DNA of 21,325 nt from Hyphomicrobiales bacterium (lineage in GTDB: Bacteria; Pseudomonadota; Alphaproteobacteria; Rhizobiales; Aestuariivirgaceae). Below are positions 1-6,333 of this stretch, piece by piece. The stretch lies in NCBI GenBank assembly GCA_025362535.1, contig JANYGE010000025.1:1-21325 (forward strand). Reading direction: 5' to 3'. Positions within the stretch are counted from its first letter, which is position 1, and the number at the start of each line of letters is the position of its first letter. Position numbers and translations under genes: made by a program. The notes below the pieces were generated by a model, which saw nothing but the letters and a program-made list of their open reading frames with translations, searched no databases and was not told the DNA's origin.

Positions 1-45
1 CTCATAACCTGAAGGTCGTCAGTTCAAATCTGGCTCCCGCAACCA
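1..45 (+). tRNA. tRNA-Met (initiator, fMet), 3' part only
   Basis: The window opens inside the anticodon loop CTCATAA, with anticodon CAT at 3-5. After it come the 3' anticodon strand (8-12), a short variable region, a T arm with five pairs (18-22 with 30-34) around the loop TTCAAAT, the acceptor 3' strand, discriminator A42 and an encoded CCA at 43-45. The T loop and the acceptor end CCCGCA-ACCA resemble bacterial initiator tRNA rather than elongator tRNA-Met. The 5' half, with the acceptor and anticodon stem features that would prove initiator identity, lies outside the window. Confidence 0.85.
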
Positions 46-50
46 AATAG

Positions 51-87
51 AAACCCGTTATCTCAATCAGATGACGGGTTTTCTTTT
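51..87 (+). terminator. Intrinsic terminator after tRNA-fMet, possibly bidirectional
   Basis: Bases 51-63 pair with 69-81 to give a 13-bp stem with one G-T wobble and a five-base loop (64-68). A T-rich run, TTTTCTTTT, follows at 79-87. This is a textbook rho-independent terminator six bases after the tRNA CCA. Read on the minus strand, the hairpin is followed by TTTCTATTT, so it could also stop the NUDIX transcript that ends at 99. Confidence 0.85.
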
Positions 88-98
88 AGGGTCTCTGC

Positions 99-515
99 TT
101 ACGGCGTAAAATTACGAATAATGTCTTTCAAGCCAGGTTCCTGCACCAGATTGACGGCTTCGGCCACCTCAAACCACGCTCGGCTGCGTTGATGTTTTTC
201 CATCCATGTGGATAAAAGGCTGGTCACCCGAAGCGGATAAATGACCACATTGCACGGCAGAACCACACCGCCGCCTTGACGCTTGCTATAATCATAGCAC
301 CCGACTGCTGCTTTAGTGATGCGCCCCTTGATCCCCGCTTCTTCAAAGGCTTCGCGCCTGGCGGCGTTAAAATCTTTCAGGCCAACCATTGGCCAACCCT
401 TGGGGATGATCCAGCGTTGAGATTCGCGCGACGTAATCAAAAGAATTTGAATACGTTTGCCACGTTCTCGAAACGGCAATGCCGCAACTTGCGCACCAGG
501 TGATTCGACATCCAT
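99..515 (-). CDS. NUDIX hydrolase, diphosphoinositol-polyphosphate-phosphohydrolase-like
   Basis: This 138-residue protein is a single NUDIX domain, a fold that cleaves nucleoside diphosphates linked to another moiety. The PKGWP segment is followed by a NUDIX box at about residues 40-62, with G40, R54-E55, E58-E59 and G61-I62 in place. The first glutamate of the box (G-x5-E) is Leu46. In my recollection the PKGWPxxG subgroup, which includes DIPP/Ap4A-type enzymes, often lacks this glutamate, so activity is still plausible. The true substrate cannot be read from sequence. The gene lies 58 nt downstream of trmB on the same strand and could be the last gene of the metK transcript. The ATG at 515 has no clear Shine-Dalgarno sequence. 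Its stop faces the tRNA terminator. Confidence 0.85.
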   Translation of the reverse strand: MDVESPGAQVAALPFRERGKRIQILLITSRESQRWIIPKGWPMVGLKDFNAARREAFEEAGIKGRITKAAVGCYDYSKRQGGGVVLPCNVVIYPLRVTSLLSTWMEKHQRSRAWFEVAEAVNLVQEPGLKDIIRNFTP

Positions 516-573
516 GGAAATATAATTAATGGCGCTGCATTAGTTTGAAAAGAGGCGGTTTAAACCAGAGAAA

Positions 574-1233
574 TCAAAGTGCCACTTTTCTAAAGCGCAA
601 ATAAGCCGAGCCTCGCCCCTCGCGCACTGCCTTGGCTTCATAACGGGTGCGAATCCAGTTTTCAAACGGAACTGCAGCATCACCCTCTTCAGCAAAGCCC
701 GCATGAGCGTTCACGTGTTCACGGGTCCATTCAACATAAGCTTCAATATCGCTGGCAAACCAAAATTGCCCATCAGCTTTCAATGCGCGGTGAATTTCTG
801 CGAGATTCTCTGGATTTACAAACCGTCGTTTTTTCTGGCGCTCCTTTGGCCATGGGTCAGGATAAAGCAGGTAGACCCGTTCTAGGCATTGCTCTGGCAA
901 TGCCTCCAAAAGAAAACGTGCATCGCCATAATGCACCCGCACATTGGTGAGCTTATGCTCCTCAATTTCAGCCATAAGCTTGGCCACACCGTTGAGATAA
1001 GGCTCAGCCCCCAGAATTGTAACATCGGGATTGAGAGTTGCTTGATGGGCAAGATGTTCGCCCCCACCAAAACCAATCTCCAACCAGCAGCGCGGGCTTG
1101 CTCCCTTTAATGGCGTGGCCAAATCCACGGCCACTTGCGGCAGCAAACTCTCCATCAAGCCAACATGATGACGGCGCAAAGGTTTCCCCTTGCGCCGCCC
1201 ATAAAATTGAAAAACCGGTCTTAAGGAGCTCAC
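574..1233 (-). CDS. trmB: tRNA (guanine-N7-)-methyltransferase TrmB
   Basis: TrmB transfers a methyl group from SAM to N7 of G46 in the tRNA variable loop. The 219-residue protein has the SAM-binding glycine motif EIGFGGGEH at residues 52-60. The family signature DPWPKxRxxKRR lies at 126-137, and the conserved C-terminal T-R-Y-E-x-K segment at 196-201. Length is typical. The start is GTG at 1233-1231, overlapping the metK stop as GTGA. This suggests translational coupling to metK, whose product makes the methyl donor. I see no strong independent Shine-Dalgarno sequence. The start is supported by alignment of the N-terminal [16 protein letters not shown] region with the family start. Confidence 0.95.
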   Translation of the reverse strand: MSSLRPVFQFYGRRKGKPLRRHHVGLMESLLPQVAVDLATPLKGASPRCWLEIGFGGGEHLAHQATLNPDVTILGAEPYLNGVAKLMAEIEEHKLTNVRVHYGDARFLLEALPEQCLERVYLLYPDPWPKERQKKRRFVNPENLAEIHRALKADGQFWFASDIEAYVEWTREHVNAHAGFAEEGDAAVPFENWIRTRYEAKAVREGRGSAYLRFRKVAL

Positions 1234-2423
1234 TTCACCGCCGCTTTAAGAGCGTCAACCAAATCGGTCTTCTCCCATGAGAAGCCACCATCCTTGGCAG
1301 GCTTGCGGCCAAAATGGCCATAAGCTGCGGTACGCGCATAAATCGGGCGATTGAGATCCAGATGCGTGCGAATGCCACGTGGAGAAAGGTCCATCACCTT
1401 GCGCAAGGCCTTCTCGATTTTAGCATCATCAACTTTGCTCGTGCCATGCGTATCGACATAGACTGACAAAGGTTGCGACACGCCAATCGCATAAGACAAT
1501 TGAATGGTGCATTTCTTGGCAAGCTTGGCCGCAACCACATTTTTGGCCAAATAGCGCGCGGCATAAGCCGCTGACCGATCAACCTTGGTTGGGTCTTTAC
1601 CAGAGAAGGCACCACCGCCATGCGGGGCAGCACCACCATAAGTATCCACAATAATCTTACGGCCCGTGAGACCAGAGTCACCATCGGGTCCACCGATATA
1701 GAACTTGCCAGTAGGGTTCACATGCCAAACTGTGTCTTTGGTGATCCAACCTTTAGGCAGAGCTTTCTTCACATAAGGAGTGACCAGCTTCAAAACATCT
1801 TTCGATGTCATGCTCTCATCGACATGCTGATGCGAAACCACAATTTGTGTGGCACCCACGGGCTTGCCGTTTTTATATTTCACTGTCACCTGGCTCTTCG
1901 AGTCAGGGCCCAATTGCTTGGCCGCACCAGAGTGCCGCGCTTCGGCCAGCAATTGTAAAATGCGTTGTGAATAATAAAGTGGGGCTGGCATCAGGTCTGG
2001 CGTTTCATCACAGGCAAAACCAAACATAATGCCCTGATCACCAGCCCCTTCATCTTTATGCGCGGCAGAATCAACACCAACGGCAATATCAGCCGATTGC
2101 CCATGCAGCAGAATTTCGATTTTTGCAGTGTTCCAGTGAAACCCAGATTGCTCGTAGCCGATCGACTTAATTGCAGCCCGTGCCACAGCTTCAATTTTCG
2201 CATGCGTCACCGAAGCAGGTCCACGGGTTTCGCCTGCGATCACCACCCGGTTGGTCGTGGCCAAAACTTCGCAGGCCACCCGCACGGTCCACGGGTCCAT
2301 GCCTTGTTCCAGCGCTTCGCGGAAAAAGAGATCAACAACTTCATCAGAAATCCGGTCGCACACCTTGTCGGGATGCCCCTCGGATACGGATTCACTCGTG
2401 AAAAGATAAGAACTTCTCGCCAT
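1230..2423 (-). CDS. metK: S-adenosylmethionine synthetase MetK
   Basis: MetK makes SAM from methionine and ATP in the cytoplasm, as a tetramer requiring Mg and K ions. The 397-residue protein shows all the family signatures: [12 protein letters not shown] at residues 16-27, [10 protein letters not shown] at 126-135, [16 protein letters not shown] near 249-264 and the phosphate-binding [16 protein letters not shown] at 269-284. The reading frame extends 12 bases upstream to a TTG. I chose the ATG at 2423 because GGGAG sits five bases upstream of it and because [20 protein letters not shown] is the usual beginning. It follows the praR-like gene after a 162-bp gap full of repeats and a palindrome, so it probably has its own promoter and control. 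It overlaps trmB downstream by 4 nt. Confidence 0.97.
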   Translation of the reverse strand: MARSSYLFTSESVSEGHPDKVCDRISDEVVDLFFREALEQGMDPWTVRVACEVLATTNRVVIAGETRGPASVTHAKIEAVARAAIKSIGYEQSGFHWNTAKIEILLHGQSADIAVGVDSAAHKDEGAGDQGIMFGFACDETPDLMPAPLYYSQRILQLLAEARHSGAAKQLGPDSKSQVTVKYKNGKPVGATQIVVSHQHVDESMTSKDVLKLVTPYVKKALPKGWITKDTVWHVNPTGKFYIGGPDGDSGLTGRKIIVDTYGGAAPHGGGAFSGKDPTKVDRSAAYAARYLAKNVVAAKLAKKCTIQLSYAIGVSQPLSVYVDTHGTSKVDDAKIEKALRKVMDLSPRGIRTHLDLNRPIYARTAAYGHFGRKPAKDGGFSWEKTDLVDALKAAVK

Positions 2424-2468
2424 GGTAGCTCCCAAGAATAACCAATATGTTTGGCCAACATAAATCTA

Positions 2469-2486
2469 TATAAAGGAATCTTTATA
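2469..2486 (-). promoter_or_regulatory. Perfect 7-bp-arm palindrome upstream of metK, candidate operator
   Basis: The sequence TATAAAGGAATCTTTATA consists of arms TATAAAG and CTTTATA around a 4-bp centre. It lies 46-63 bases upstream of the metK ATG, where an operator overlapping a promoter or 5' end would be expected. ArsR-family regulators that sense SAH or SAM (SahR/SamR) control methionine-cycle genes in many Proteobacteria, and I recall AT-rich AAAGAT-type palindromes for them. The match to that class is from memory only. I did not find a convincing -35/-10 pair here. Confidence 0.45.
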
Positions 2487-2521
2487 CCGATAATGTTCTT
2501 CATGACAGGACGCAAGAAACA

Positions 2522-2547
2522 GGTCAAGCCAAAACCCATGCTTGACC
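2522..2547 (-). other. Inverted repeat GGTCAAGC/GCTTGACC between praR and metK (weak terminator, attenuator or operator)
   Basis: GGTCAAGC at 2522-2529 is the exact reverse complement of GCTTGACC at 2540-2547, with a 10-base spacer. In a minus-strand transcript this forms an 8-bp hairpin followed by UGUUUCUUG. That is a poor U tract, so termination after praR would be weak at best. The right arm shares TTGACC with the direct repeats next to it, so the element may instead be protein-binding DNA. Confidence 0.4.
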
Positions 2548-2574
2548 CATGCGCGACAATTGACCCATGTGCGA
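2542..2574 (-). repeat. Two 15-bp direct repeats, TTGACCCATG(C/T)GCGA, upstream of metK
   Basis: TTGACCCATGCGCGA at 2542-2556 recurs as TTGACCCATGTGCGA at 2560-2574, with one mismatch and an 18-bp period. A third partial copy, ACCCATG, lies at 2534-2540. The copies occupy the gap between the praR-like gene and metK, where coding constraint is absent, which makes a regulatory role likely. I do not recognise the motif. Confidence 0.6.
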
Positions 2575-2585
2575 AAAAACAGAGC

Positions 2586-2987
2586 TTAGGTTTTAAGATC
2601 AACCACCATGCGCGCAAGATTAGCGATAATCCGGCGCTTCAATTCACTGTCTGCATCTTTGAAAGCTTTAGCGAGGTGAATGCCTTCAGGCGTCATCATC
2701 GAAGCCAAGAAATCATCCCCAGCACTGGATTCGCTTAAACCGCCAGATTGATCGACATCGGGAAGACCATCATAGAAAAATTGAACCGGAACACCCAAAG
2801 TTTTGGCCGCATAAAATAAGCGGCTGGCGCTGATTCGATTGGAACCCTTTTCATATTTTTGAACTTGCTGAAAGGTAATACCCAGCAGTTCACCAAGTCT
2901 CTCTTGAGACATGTTGATCAATTGTCGGCGCATACGAATGCGAGAGCCAACATGCACGTCAATATAATTAGGGTCGCGTTTTGTCAT
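2586..2987 (-). CDS. praR: XRE-family transcriptional regulator, PraR/PhrR-like
   Basis: This 133-residue cytoplasmic regulator has an N-terminal Cro/C1-type helix-turn-helix at about residues 13-68, with the recognition region QERLGELLGITFQQVQKYE at 28-46. A C-terminal part at about 90-133 is likely helical. The position between lnt and metK matches the rhizobial regulator called PhrR in Sinorhizobium, a pH-regulated gene beside actA, which is lnt. It is called PraR in Azorhizobium and Rhizobium, where it represses quorum-sensing and adhesion genes. The start ATG at 2987 has GAGGA four bases upstream. A 132-bp gap separates it from lnt and could hold a promoter, though I see none of good quality. 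Orthology rests on synteny and motif resemblance. Confidence 0.8.
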   Translation of the reverse strand: MTKRDPNYIDVHVGSRIRMRRQLINMSQERLGELLGITFQQVQKYEKGSNRISASRLFYAAKTLGVPVQFFYDGLPDVDQSGGLSESSAGDDFLASMMTPEGIHLAKAFKDADSELKRRIIANLARMVVDLKT

Positions 2988-3119
2988 AGTATCCTCAGAC
3001 CAATTGCCCCCAGCCTGACATTAAACTTCATATTCATTTTTATCGTGAGCTTTGCCATAAGCGCTTTCCCCAAATCGATTACAGCTGCTAGAGATTGATA
3101 CTACAGACAACACCATTGT

Positions 3120-4688
3120 TCAAACCCTATCAACCCGACGCAACACAACCGAAAAAAGAAAGATTACCCCCATCAAACCAAACAACGTGAAGTCGCCAAA
3201 CTGTCCATAAACAGTCACCTCAACTGAATGCGGAATCTGTGAGTCAATCACCGCCACCGCACCCAGCTCACTGCGAATCTCATAACCCCCAGTTGCATTT
3301 ATGATAGCACTTACACCAGTATTTGCAACACGAACAATTCCCACTCCTTGTTCAATGGCCCGTAACCGCAATTGTGCCAAATGCTGATAAGGCCCCGCCG
3401 AATTGCCAAACCAACCGTCATTGGTTACATTTAAAATCCAATCAGGCCGCTCAGCCGTCATCAAGGCCTCTGGAAAAATCGCTTCATAGCAAATCTGCAT
3501 CGCCACAGACCCTAAACCTTTGATTGCAACCACCGATGGCCCAATTCCGCTGCTGAAACTCTCAGGCAGGTTGACCACTTTGCGAAACCCAAGCGGCTCG
3601 ATCAACCAAGCCAGCGGCAGATATTCCCCACCCGGAACCAAATGTTTTTTATCGTAATGCGCAATCAGTTTCGCCTCGCCATCAAAAGCCAAGATACTGG
3701 TAAAATAATCCGGCGGCTCGCCCCCACTTGTTTCTGGGGATGATCGTCGCACTGCACCGGTCAACAATATTTTACCGCCAGCCAGCACACCCTGTAATTC
3801 GCGTTGCCCTTCAGCACTTTCATCGATCAAAAAGGGCACAGCCGATTCCGGCCAAACAATAACGGTGACAGGCGCCTTTGCTGGCCGCACTGACAGCTCA
3901 AGCAACTGATCAAAAATGGCCCGCGCATTATCATCGCGCCACTTATCGCTCTGTGAAATATTAGGCTGCACCATGCGCACGATCTCACCATCGATATACT
4001 GGGTTGGATGCTGCGCAATACGCATTTCTCCCCAAATCCAACTGGCCGGCAAAGCAAGCGCAATCAAAACTGCAAAGCCGCGTGAAAGCCGATCACCTCT
4101 GGCCCATCCGAGTGGCACCATGGCCCACAACACAATGAGCAGTGTGAGACCATTCATACCAATGAGCGAAGCCAATTGCACTGTTCCGCCCATGCCATCA
4201 GCAGCAAGGCCCGGAACCGCCCAGGGAAATCCCGTCAGAATACGCCCACGCAGCCATTCAAAGCCTGCAAAACAAAAAGGCGCGATGAGAAATAAGGGCA
4301 GGCCGCGTTTCGCCAAAGCGAGGCTTGTGGCAACAGCCCCAGCCCAGAACAACGACATGCCCGCCGCCAATCCGCCAACAGCAAATGGCATCATCCAAAG
4401 ATAGGCCTTGGCATCAACTAAAAACGCAAAACCAATCCAATGCAGAGCTATAACAAAGTAGCCAAAGCCAAACAGCCAGCCCAGCCAAAACATAGCCCGC
4501 AAACTGGTGGGGTTTTGGCGCTGGATGAGGGCAAAGCACAAGGGAAATGTGAGACCCAAAATCCACCAGGCCCCAACTGGCGGCAGGGCCAAGCCAGACA
4601 ACAACCCAAGAATAAAAACCAGCGCACCGCCGCGCCAACTGTTGGGAGCGGCCAGACCAAGGAATTTTATGGTGGGGGGATTTTCCAT
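3120..4688 (-). CDS. lnt: Apolipoprotein N-acyltransferase Lnt
   Basis: Lnt adds the third acyl chain to the N-terminal cysteine of lipoproteins at the inner membrane. The 522-residue protein has a hydrophobic N-terminal half with several membrane segments (about 20-220) and a periplasmic nitrilase-like domain (about 235-480). A final membrane helix follows near 498-515. The catalytic triad is visible: Glu281 in WPESA, Lys347 in YDKKHLVPGGE and Cys400 in QICYE. VTNDGWFG at 421-428 is also typical. The ATG at 4688 has only a weak Shine-Dalgarno sequence. A good -10 lies 13-18 bases upstream, so the mRNA leader would be very short. The neighbouring corC/hlyC gene that often precedes lnt in rhizobia is absent. 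A divergent TerB-like gene takes its place. Confidence 0.95.
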   Translation of the reverse strand: MENPPTIKFLGLAAPNSWRGGALVFILGLLSGLALPPVGAWWILGLTFPLCFALIQRQNPTSLRAMFWLGWLFGFGYFVIALHWIGFAFLVDAKAYLWMMPFAVGGLAAGMSLFWAGAVATSLALAKRGLPLFLIAPFCFAGFEWLRGRILTGFPWAVPGLAADGMGGTVQLASLIGMNGLTLLIVLWAMVPLGWARGDRLSRGFAVLIALALPASWIWGEMRIAQHPTQYIDGEIVRMVQPNISQSDKWRDDNARAIFDQLLELSVRPAKAPVTVIVWPESAVPFLIDESAEGQRELQGVLAGGKILLTGAVRRSSPETSGGEPPDYFTSILAFDGEAKLIAHYDKKHLVPGGEYLPLAWLIEPLGFRKVVNLPESFSSGIGPSVVAIKGLGSVAMQICYEAIFPEALMTAERPDWILNVTNDGWFGNSAGPYQHLAQLRLRAIEQGVGIVRVANTGVSAIINATGGYEIRSELGAVAVIDSQIPHSVEVTVYGQFGDFTLFGLMGVIFLFSVVLRRVDRV

Positions 4689-4700
4689 ATTTTACACTTT

Positions 4701-4706
4701 AGTATA
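4701..4706 (-). promoter_or_regulatory. Possible -10 element for lnt (TATACT on the minus strand)
   Basis: The minus-strand hexamer TATACT matches the sigma-70 -10 consensus at five of six bases and lies just upstream of the lnt ATG. The -35 region (TTTTTG with a 16-base spacer) is weak. If used, transcription would begin only a few bases before the start codon. Confidence 0.35.
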
Positions 4707-4735
4707 GAATTCAGTCTTTGCTCAAAAACTGTACA

Positions 4736-4760
4736 TTGCAATCTATGCTAAAAATTGCAA
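4736..4760. promoter_or_regulatory. Inverted repeat TTGCAAT-N11-ATTGCAA in the lnt/terB-like divergent gap
   Basis: TTGCAAT at 4736-4742 and ATTGCAA at 4754-4760 form a dyad with 7-bp arms and an 11-bp spacer, in the middle of the 112-bp region between two divergent genes. It could be an operator for either side. The first arm is within the self-complementary ATTGCAAT. I do not recognise the binding protein, and AT-rich chance matches are possible. Confidence 0.3.
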
Positions 4761-4800
4761 CACATCATAAAATCGAAGATTGAATCGACTGGGGACTCTG

Positions 4801-5292
4801 ATGACAACACCTAATACCGAAATGGGCACAATCGTAAGCCATGCCTTGATGGCTGAAATTATGTCAAAACTCGATCAACCCAGTGGTTTTGCCAAATTGC
4901 AACCGAATCAGCGCAAGTTTTTGCTTGCTGCCGTTTTAGGCTCAATCGTCCCAGCAGATGGGAAAATTCGTGACGTCGAAATGCAACATCTGGAAGCCCA
5001 CCTGAAGCAAAAATACAATTGCACTCCCGAAACGCTGAAACTCGCCCTATCTTACGCCAACACTGGCCTTACCGATAAACACCTGCAAAAAGCAGCACGC
5101 CAACTCACCGAACTGCTCAGCATTGAAGACCGAACCACGCTGATCGGCCTGCTATGGGATATCGCCATTTGCGACAATGAATTACACAAAAGTGAGGAAT
5201 CGCTGATTTATAAAATCGCCGATGCCGCCGAGGTTCCCAAAAAACGGGTGGTCGAACAACAGGCCCGAATGCAGGGTAACAAAGGCCATTAA
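4801..5292 (+). CDS. TerB-like tellurite-resistance family protein
   Basis: The 163-residue protein has no signal peptide or membrane segment and appears all-helical. Two acidic repeats spaced about 70 residues apart, VPADGKIRDVE (50-60) and ICDNELHKSEE (123-133), match the TerB/DjlA fold pattern, where such motifs bind metal. Stand-alone TerB-domain proteins are common in Alphaproteobacteria and mostly of unknown function, so tellurite resistance itself is not implied, and no other ter genes are near. The frame opens at a TTG at 4780. I prefer the ATG at 4801 because GGGGA sits five bases upstream. It is divergent from lnt. Its stop TAA directly abuts the stop of the convergent ureohydrolase, with no intervening base. 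Confidence 0.7.
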   Translation: MTTPNTEMGTIVSHALMAEIMSKLDQPSGFAKLQPNQRKFLLAAVLGSIVPADGKIRDVEMQHLEAHLKQKYNCTPETLKLALSYANTGLTDKHLQKAARQLTELLSIEDRTTLIGLLWDIAICDNELHKSEESLIYKIADAAEVPKKRVVEQQARMQGNKGH

Positions 5293-6255
5293 TCATTTGC
5301 GCTGCTTGGCTACAGCCTCGGCCATTGAACACATGATTTCAAACATCATCACACTGCCCGCATAAGCCGTCAGGCCTGAAGGATCAAACGGCGGCGAGAC
5401 TTCAACCACATCGGCGCCCACAATATTAAGCCCGCGAAGCTCGCGCAGCATTTGTTGCGCTTGGAATGTGGTGAAACCACCAATTTCCGGTGTGCCGGTG
5501 CCGGGCGCATAAACCGGGTCCAGCATATCAATGTCGAAACTCACATAAACCTCATCATCACCCACAAGCTTACGCGCTTCGGCCATAATAGCCTTGGGGC
5601 CTTTTTCCATGGCTTCTTCGATGCGGATCATCCGCACTCCCATTTTTGCACCATATTCAAAATCATCAAGATCATACATGGAACCACGAAGACCAATTTG
5701 GATGGTGCGCTTGGGATCCAAAACTCCTTCTTCAATGGCGCGCCGAAACGGCGTGCCATGGGTGAATTTGAAGCCGCCAAAATAACTGTCATAGAGATCC
5801 GAATGCGCGTCAAAATGAATCATCGCCACAGGTTTCTTGGCACCCACAGCCCGCAGCACTGGAAGCGAACACAAATGATCACCCCCACCCGATAAAGGCC
5901 TGATGCCCTTAGCTACCAACGCTTTGAAATATTTCTCAACCCGCGCCAAGGCATCATCCACATTGGCGGGGTTCACCGGGCAATCTCCTAAATCAGCCAC
6001 ATTGGCCAAATCATAGGGCACCACATGCGTGGTCTGGTGCATGCGCCGCACCATCGCAGATTGATCGCGCATTTGGCGTGGAGCATGGCGCGGTCCGGGC
6101 CTATTCGTCGTGCCGCCATCCCAAGGAATGCCCACCACGCCAATATCAATTCCGTCAGCCTGTTCAAGAGCCACATGGGGCAGGCGGAAAAACGTCGCCA
6201 ATCCACCAAAGCGTGGCGTAACGAGACCGGAAACCGGTTGATTAAAGTTAGACAT
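5293..6255 (-). CDS. Ureohydrolase (agmatinase family), probably guanidinobutyrase
   Basis: Members of this family use a dimanganese centre to hydrolyse guanidino compounds to urea and an amine. The 320-residue protein has all expected metal ligands: His127 in GGGDH, Asp149, His151 and Asp153 in HFDAHSD, and Asp241 and Asp243 in SFDIDMLDP. Automated annotation would call it agmatinase (SpeB). It diverges from a DauA/AruI/AruH-type operon whose product after oxidation would be 4-guanidinobutyrate, so I infer that the substrate is 4-guanidinobutyrate (GbuA activity, giving GABA and urea). The sequence alone does not separate the two, and proclavaminate-amidinohydrolase-like or other guanidino-acid specificities remain possible. 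The start ATG at 6255 has AGAGGAA seven bases upstream. An in-frame ATG at 6285 lacks a ribosome binding site. Confidence 0.85.
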   Translation of the reverse strand: MSNFNQPVSGLVTPRFGGLATFFRLPHVALEQADGIDIGVVGIPWDGGTTNRPGPRHAPRQMRDQSAMVRRMHQTTHVVPYDLANVADLGDCPVNPANVDDALARVEKYFKALVAKGIRPLSGGGDHLCSLPVLRAVGAKKPVAMIHFDAHSDLYDSYFGGFKFTHGTPFRRAIEEGVLDPKRTIQIGLRGSMYDLDDFEYGAKMGVRMIRIEEAMEKGPKAIMAEARKLVGDDEVYVSFDIDMLDPVYAPGTGTPEIGGFTTFQAQQMLRELRGLNIVGADVVEVSPPFDPSGLTAYAGSVMMFEIMCSMAEAVAKQRK

Positions 6256-6294
6256 GGTGCAGTTCCTCTGTTCTGCTGATACCATAGCGAACTA

Positions 6295-6300
6295 TATAAT
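6295..6300 (+). promoter_or_regulatory. TATAAT -10-like box between the divergent ureohydrolase and dauA genes
   Basis: A perfect TATAAT lies 33 bases before the dauA start, in the 78-bp divergent gap. The surrounding CTATATAATG is AT-rich and nearly symmetric, so it may serve promoters in both directions. No good -35 is visible on either strand (TTCTGC at an 18-base spacing for plus), which suggests activator dependence or a chance match. Confidence 0.35.
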
Positions 6301-6333
6301 GCTGCCAAGGGGCCAGTGCGCTAAGGATGTTGG

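Noticed and set aside
2424..2435. Longer metK from a TTG four codons upstream
   Set aside because: The TTG overlaps the Shine-Dalgarno sequence of the ATG at 2423, and the extra residues MGAT are not part of the family.
2424..2585. SAM-II, SAM/SAH or SAH riboswitch before metK
   Set aside because: I looked for the conserved cores of these riboswitches in the minus-strand leader and saw none. The ordered elements here are a palindrome, a dyad and direct repeats, which suit protein binding better.
4780..4800. Longer TerB-like protein from a TTG at 4780
   Set aside because: A good GGGGA ribosome binding site lies within this stretch, five bases before the ATG at 4801. No site precedes the TTG.
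5452..5895. Plus-strand open frame of 147 codons
   Set aside because: It lies wholly antisense to the ureohydrolase, whose metal motifs and codon structure are clear. Its translation resembles no family and has no ribosome binding site of note.
6256..6333. Guanidine riboswitch (ykkC class) for the guanidino-compound genes
   Set aside because: The divergent gap is only 78 bp and is mostly taken by ribosome binding sites and a TATAAT box. No paired ACGR-type loops of a guanidine aptamer are visible.
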